NCBI RefSeq assembly: GCF_946478805.1
Contig: NZ_CAMLDC010000012.1
Span: 1-64,000, forward strand
DNA: 64,000 nucleotides
Reading direction: 5' to 3'
Source: an uncultured Fluviicola sp.
Lineage (GTDB): Bacteria > Bacteroidota > Bacteroidia > Flavobacteriales > Crocinitomicaceae
The translations under genes were made by a program, and so were the position numbers. Shown piece after piece: positions 60,468-64,000 of this stretch (position 1 is the first letter of the stretch; each line of letters opens with the position of its first letter). The notes under the pieces are model-generated. The model worked only from the letters and a program-made list of their open reading frames with translations. It did no database searches and was not told the origin of the DNA.

Positions 60468-61705
60468 TCTTTGATGGATTTAACGCGTAAAAGGGAAGTA
60501 TTCTCCTTTTTAAACAATTGATTTGCAACTAGTCTTATCTGTTCGGCAGTGATACTTTGGTATAAGTTATTTTCCTCGTTCACCCCGTTTGCATCTCCCA
60601 GTAATTCATACATGCACAAGTTCATTGCCCGATTCAGCAGACCTTGTTCCTGGAATTCTTTCACTGTCCGTATCTTGTTCAAAAGTTTGGAGGTTTCCGC
60701 TTCGGACATGAGTTCTTTTTTGAGATCATCAAACAAAGGCCAAAGCGCTTTATCCAGTTCTTCGAATGTCACCCCGTCGCTCAATTTCCCATCGATGATC
60801 AGCAATCCTTCATCCAAAGAACCGGTGATATATGCATTGATCGAGGTTACCAATTTCAGTTCTTTTTTTAGTTTGGAATACAGACGGGAAGATTTTTCAC
60901 GTCCCAAAGCATCCGAAATGATATCGGTCACATAGTATTCGAAACTCTTCCGTTCCGGCATTTTGAAGGAATAGTAAAAAGCATCGTTGGGAACTTTCCG
61001 TTCGATGGTCAATTCACGAAACTCCTTTTGAACAGGTTCCTTTGGCAGCATCCGTTCCGGTTTCAGTGATGCCGGAATATCTCCGTACCATTTCTCAACC
61101 AATCGTTTCGTTTCCTCCAGAGAAATATTTCCTGCAATACACAAAATTGCATTTGCGGGATGGTAATGTGCTTTAAAGAACGACTTCACATCGTCCATTG
61201 TCGCCTCTTCAATGTGCTGGATATTTTTCCCGATGGTTGCCCATTTATAAGGATGTTTCTTGTAAGCCAAGGGTCTCAATTCCAACCAGACATCTCCGTA
61301 AGGCTGATTCAGGTACCGTTGCTTGAACTCCTCGATCACCACATTGCGTTGTACTTCCAAACTTTTCGGAGTGAAAGCCAAAGAAAGCATCCGGTCACTT
61401 TCCAACCACAGTGCGGTTTCAATGTTCTGAACCGGAAGTGTATCGTAATAGTTTGTGATATCGTTTGAAGTAAAGGCGTTGCTTTCACCGCCCGCACGCT
61501 GCAATGGAGCATCGAAATCAGGGATATTTACGGAACCGCCAAACATCAGGTGCTCGAATAAATGCGCAAAACCTGTCTTATCTTCCGATTCGTCCCTGGC
61601 GCCCACATCGTAAAGCGTATTGACCACAGCCATTGGGGTAGTCGGATCAAAATGGTGCAGGACCGTCAATCCGTTTTCTAATTTAAATCGATTAAATTCA
61701 ATCAT
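60464..61705 (-). CDS. M16-family zinc protease, catalytic subunit
   Basis: A 413-aa protein with the inverted zinc motif HLFEH (His48, Glu51, His52) in GFAHLFEHLMFGG and the distal Glu in VQRNVVIEEFKQRY. The C-terminal half is the matching M16 half barrel. The ATGA overlaps at both ends (61702-61705 with the upstream oxidoreductase gene and 60464-60467 with the inactive subunit gene) make a tight three-gene operon. It cleaves peptides as a heterodimer with the 59208 gene. Confidence 0.9.
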   Translation of the reverse strand: MIEFNRFKLENGLTVLHHFDPTTPMAVVNTLYDVGARDESEDKTGFAHLFEHLMFGGSVNIPDFDAPLQRAGGESNAFTSNDITNYYDTLPVQNIETALWLESDRMLSLAFTPKSLEVQRNVVIEEFKQRYLNQPYGDVWLELRPLAYKKHPYKWATIGKNIQHIEEATMDDVKSFFKAHYHPANAILCIAGNISLEETKRLVEKWYGDIPASLKPERMLPKEPVQKEFRELTIERKVPNDAFYYSFKMPERKSFEYYVTDIISDALGREKSSRLYSKLKKELKLVTSINAYITGSLDEGLLIIDGKLSDGVTFEELDKALWPLFDDLKKELMSEAETSKLLNKIRTVKEFQEQGLLNRAMNLCMYELLGDANGVNEENNLYQSITAEQIRLVANQLFKKENTSLLRVKSIKE

Positions 61706-62658
61706 GCAAATGTGTATTTTGCGTCACCTCGTTCGTTCAAAGCAAGCTTAAATTCAGTAATTATTTCTGCGACAATATCTCCGGCGGGTTTCATTTCCTT
61801 GATCAATCCGGAAATTTGCCCAACTTCCAATTCACCTTCAATCAAATCTCCTTCGAACATGCCTTTTTTTGCTCTTCCTCTTCCCAGAAGCTCATGTAAC
61901 TCCTCATTCGTAGCGCAACGTTCATATGCTTCTTCCACTTTTTCAAAGAATGGGTTCTTAATAAGACGAACCGGGGTCAATTCTTTCAAAGTCAGCATGG
62001 TCCCGCCTTCATTCAATTTCAGCACTTCATCTTTAAAGTTCTGATGTGCGGATGATTCGGGCGATGCAATAAAACGGGAACCGATCTGGACCGCATCTGC
62101 TCCTAAAGTCATTGCTGCGAGCATTCCCCTACCCGTTCCGATACCTCCGGCCGCGATCAATGGAATCGAAACAACAGCCTTCACCAATGGAATCAGGCAC
62201 ATGGTGGTTGTTTCATCCCGGCCGTTGTGGCCACCTGCTTCAAATCCTTCCGCGACGATCGCATCCACTCCGGCTTCCTGTGCCTTCAAAGCGAATTTTG
62301 CTGAAGAAACCACGTGAACAACTGTAATTCCCGCTTCTTTTAAGCGAGCTGTGTAAGTTTTCGGATTTCCAGCTGAAGTAAACACAATGGGAACCTGGTG
62401 TTTGATAATCGTTTCGATATGTGCTTCAATGTTGGGGTAAAGCATGGGAAGGTTCACTGCGAAAGGTTTCTGTGTCGCTTCCTTGCATTTGCGGATATGT
62501 TCGTCCAGGATTTCAGGATACATGGATCCGGAACCGATGATTCCGAGTCCGCCGGCATTTGAAACAGCGCTGGCTAATTCCCACCCGGAACACCAGATCA
62601 TTCCTGCCTGGATCAAGGGATATTTTATCTGAAAAAGTTCAGTGATTTTATTTTTCAT
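61702..62658 (-). CDS. Nitronate monooxygenase / FabK-like flavoprotein (2-nitropropane dioxygenase family)
   Basis: A 318-aa TIM-barrel flavoprotein with YPLIQAGMIWCSGWELASAV, GGLGIIGSGSM, EAGGHNGRDETT (the catalytic-His region) and IPLIAAGGIGTGRG with MTLGADAVQIGSRF (FMN phosphate binding). The family includes nitronate monooxygenases and the enoyl-ACP reductase FabK; the sequence alone does not decide. It is the first gene of the operon with the M16 pair. That pairing is recurrent in some Bacteroidota but has no known meaning to me. Confidence 0.85.
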   Translation of the reverse strand: MKNKITELFQIKYPLIQAGMIWCSGWELASAVSNAGGLGIIGSGSMYPEILDEHIRKCKEATQKPFAVNLPMLYPNIEAHIETIIKHQVPIVFTSAGNPKTYTARLKEAGITVVHVVSSAKFALKAQEAGVDAIVAEGFEAGGHNGRDETTTMCLIPLVKAVVSIPLIAAGGIGTGRGMLAAMTLGADAVQIGSRFIASPESSAHQNFKDEVLKLNEGGTMLTLKELTPVRLIKNPFFEKVEEAYERCATNEELHELLGRGRAKKGMFEGDLIEGELEVGQISGLIKEMKPAGDIVAEIITEFKLALNERGDAKYTFA

Positions 62659-63318
62659 GAGAGAGATTCCTGCTTTCGGTTTTCAATAACGAAAATACAA
62701 AGAATCCCTTGAAAAGAATCCTTTCAAGGAATACATTTCCCTAAATCAAAATATCAGAAGAGTACTGGAATCATTGTCGTCCGATTAAAATCCCAACTTC
62801 ATCTCAATCTTGCTCTTACTTTTTTCCAAGGCAAAAAAAGTAAGCAAAAATGCCTTTATCCCGATTTCAGCCTTCAAGCAGCCATCCGTTCCTGACCGAT
62901 CTAAGGAAAGACGGGGTCAGGACCCCAAATGGAACCCTGTAGTAGTTTTGCAAACACTACAGGATTAGCACTTTCCAAGATCGGTAACTGAAACGGATTG
63001 CTTTTTCTTCCAAGTTACAATTAGAAGAACGGGTAATAATTTTCACTTCGAAGTTGCAATTTACGGGTCGTGTAATCGGGATTTATCTCCGCGGCTAAAA
63101 ATCTCACAAAAAAGCAAGTTCCTTTCCCGATAAGTAACCTCTATTGCAACAAAGGTCGGCAAAGCTAGAGATCATACGGATCTCAGTTGGAAAATTTATT
63201 TTTATCGGGAACTAATGAACTGGAATTATTAAAAAACTCTCTTTCGGAATGAGATTCTGTGTATAACGAAATAGTACTGTCAAAAAAGCAATTGTTGTTA
63301 TCTATTTTTTGATGAACC
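62659..63318. other. 660-bp intergenic region with several hairpins
   Basis: No gene is seen. It contains a hairpin with long T/A arms (62810-62847, related to 14488-14518), tcctgacc / ggtcagga (62890-62922) and cctgtagt / actacagg (62936-62963). The gatcggtaa near 62984 echoes the gaccgatc at 62894. The dense structure suggests a dispersed element or a small structured RNA. Confidence 0.5.
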
Positions 63319-63972
63319 TCAAAATTTATATCCGATGTAAAAAGATATAATTACACCCACATCTCCCTCCTTCCGTTTATTATTTTCCGTCCCCTTTTGA
63401 ACGGAAGAAAATTCTCTATAAATACCTGCTCCAACGTGAGAACCCAAATAAAAGCAGGCTATTGGTTTATATTTAATTCCGTATCCTAAATTGAACTCCA
63501 AATAATGATGTCTGTTTGTCACTTCTCCTCCATAATAAGACGATGTACTAAGATATTTCTGATAAGAAAAAAAATAATCCGCATTGAACAGGAGATAAGA
63601 GCTAAAATGTGTGTCATCTCCATTCGGATAGAATCGGTAATTGAACTCACAACCCACATTTTTTTGAGATTTATTGATCGTTCGCCCTAATCGGAATTGC
63701 GGACCAATATCAAACTGATGTTTTTTGTAATTAAGCGTGAATAAAACGGCTGTGGGAAGTCCATAGCGGGTTAACGATTGATTGATTGAAACACCGTAAT
63801 GGAGTTGTCTTTTAGGCTTCGTGTCATCTTCATTCTTCCCTATAGAATCTATCAATCCATTGTAATTGGTAGAATAGGACAAATTATTATCCAACTTTTC
63901 GTTTAAATATTTATTTTGAGCACTAACAGCAAATGTTGCCAAGCAAATAATAATTAGTATATATTTTTTCAT
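63319..63972 (-). CDS. Small outer-membrane beta-barrel-like protein
   Basis: A 217-aa protein with a signal peptide (MKKYILIIICLATFAVSAQN). The rest shows alternating Tyr/Phe strands (LHYGVSINQSLTRYGLPTAV, YKKHQFDIGPQFRLG and so on) and ends in ISFYIGYKF with a C-terminal aromatic, as in outer-membrane barrels. A partial gene upstream, 4 nt away, ends in almost the same way, so this is the downstream copy of a tandem pair. Confidence 0.7.
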   Translation of the reverse strand: MKKYILIIICLATFAVSAQNKYLNEKLDNNLSYSTNYNGLIDSIGKNEDDTKPKRQLHYGVSINQSLTRYGLPTAVLFTLNYKKHQFDIGPQFRLGRTINKSQKNVGCEFNYRFYPNGDDTHFSSYLLFNADYFFSYQKYLSTSSYYGGEVTNRHHYLEFNLGYGIKYKPIACFYLGSHVGAGIYREFSSVQKGTENNKRKEGDVGVIISFYIGYKF

Positions 63973-63976
63973 GATT

Positions 63977-64000
63977 TTAAAATTTATAACCGATAAAAAC
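63977..64000 (-). CDS. 3' end of a paralogue of the preceding barrel gene (partial)
   Basis: The last 24 bases read on the minus strand as VFIGYKF and a TAA stop. The downstream neighbour ends in FYIGYKF and a stop. The stop lies 4 nt before the ATG at 63972, so the pair is a tandem, co-transcribed duplication. Only the last seven codons are inside the window. Confidence 0.6.
   Translation of the reverse strand, partial: VFIGYKF

Noticed and set aside
1..64000. tRNA or rRNA genes, including at the island ends
   Set aside because: No cloverleaf-like or T-loop sequence was found by eye, and the island repeat lies next to a protein gene's stop codon.

Overview
The window looks like chromosome from a member of the Bacteroidota, most likely Flavobacteriales. 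The evidence is a TonB-linked outer-membrane barrel with a carboxypeptidase-regulatory-like N-terminus, a large secreted protein ending in a type B type-IX-secretion sorting domain, a full-length class I fumarase, weak or absent Shine-Dalgarno sequences, and intergenic DNA carrying short dispersed repeats. A Fluviicola-like relative is plausible but cannot be proven from the sequence. No rRNA, tRNA or CRISPR array was seen.

Layout. (a) 1-4.7 kb is ordinary chromosome: a partial outer-membrane barrel protein, a TonB-C protein and a small membrane protein. (b) 4.86-13.06 kb is an AT-richer restriction cluster: a single-chain type IIG/ISP-like restriction-methyltransferase, McrB and McrC, an unknown 319-aa protein and an LRAT-fold protein. 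(c) 14.31-39.15 kb is an AT-rich genomic island of about 24.8 kb. An exact 22-bp direct repeat bounds it (14309-14330 and 39130-39151), and a tyrosine recombinase lies just inside the right end. (d) 39.16-64 kb is chromosome again: fumarase, a histidine kinase, a heptosyltransferase-like GT9 enzyme, an M1 peptidase, a ClC channel, an aldehyde dehydrogenase/DUF779/AraC module, the type-IX-secreted protein, a nitronate-monooxygenase-like/M16/M16 operon, and tandem small barrel proteins at the right edge.

The island is dense with apparent anti-phage systems. From left to right it holds: a patatin-like lipoprotein; a GmrSD-type DUF262-DUF1524 enzyme with an overlapping partner gene; a GIY-YIG-like protein; a complete type IV CBASS operon (TM-NUDIX effector, QueC-like, TGT-like, CD-NTase, OGG-like glycosylase); a nucleotidyltransferase/DUF262 pair next to an XRE regulator with a 17-bp palindrome; a mobility zone with long hairpins, tandem repeats, four 21-bp-spaced iterons and a large serine recombinase; and a type II-short CBASS (small basic protein, TM-NUDIX effector, CD-NTase, lone E2). 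The second CBASS is transcribed divergently from a sigma-factor-like / small adaptor / ImmA-IrrE protease operon, and the two share a promoter region with a 16-bp inverted repeat. The two CBASS operons have unrelated synthesis and accessory genes but related TM-NUDIX effectors.

The most novel proposals are these: the sigma/adaptor/metalloprotease module is a switch for the type II-short CBASS; the type IV CD-NTase starts with a Gly-Gly N-terminus that fits a QueC-family protein-modification model; and the nucleotidyltransferase/DUF262 pair is a separate defence module. All functions are inferred from motifs read by eye; no database search was possible.
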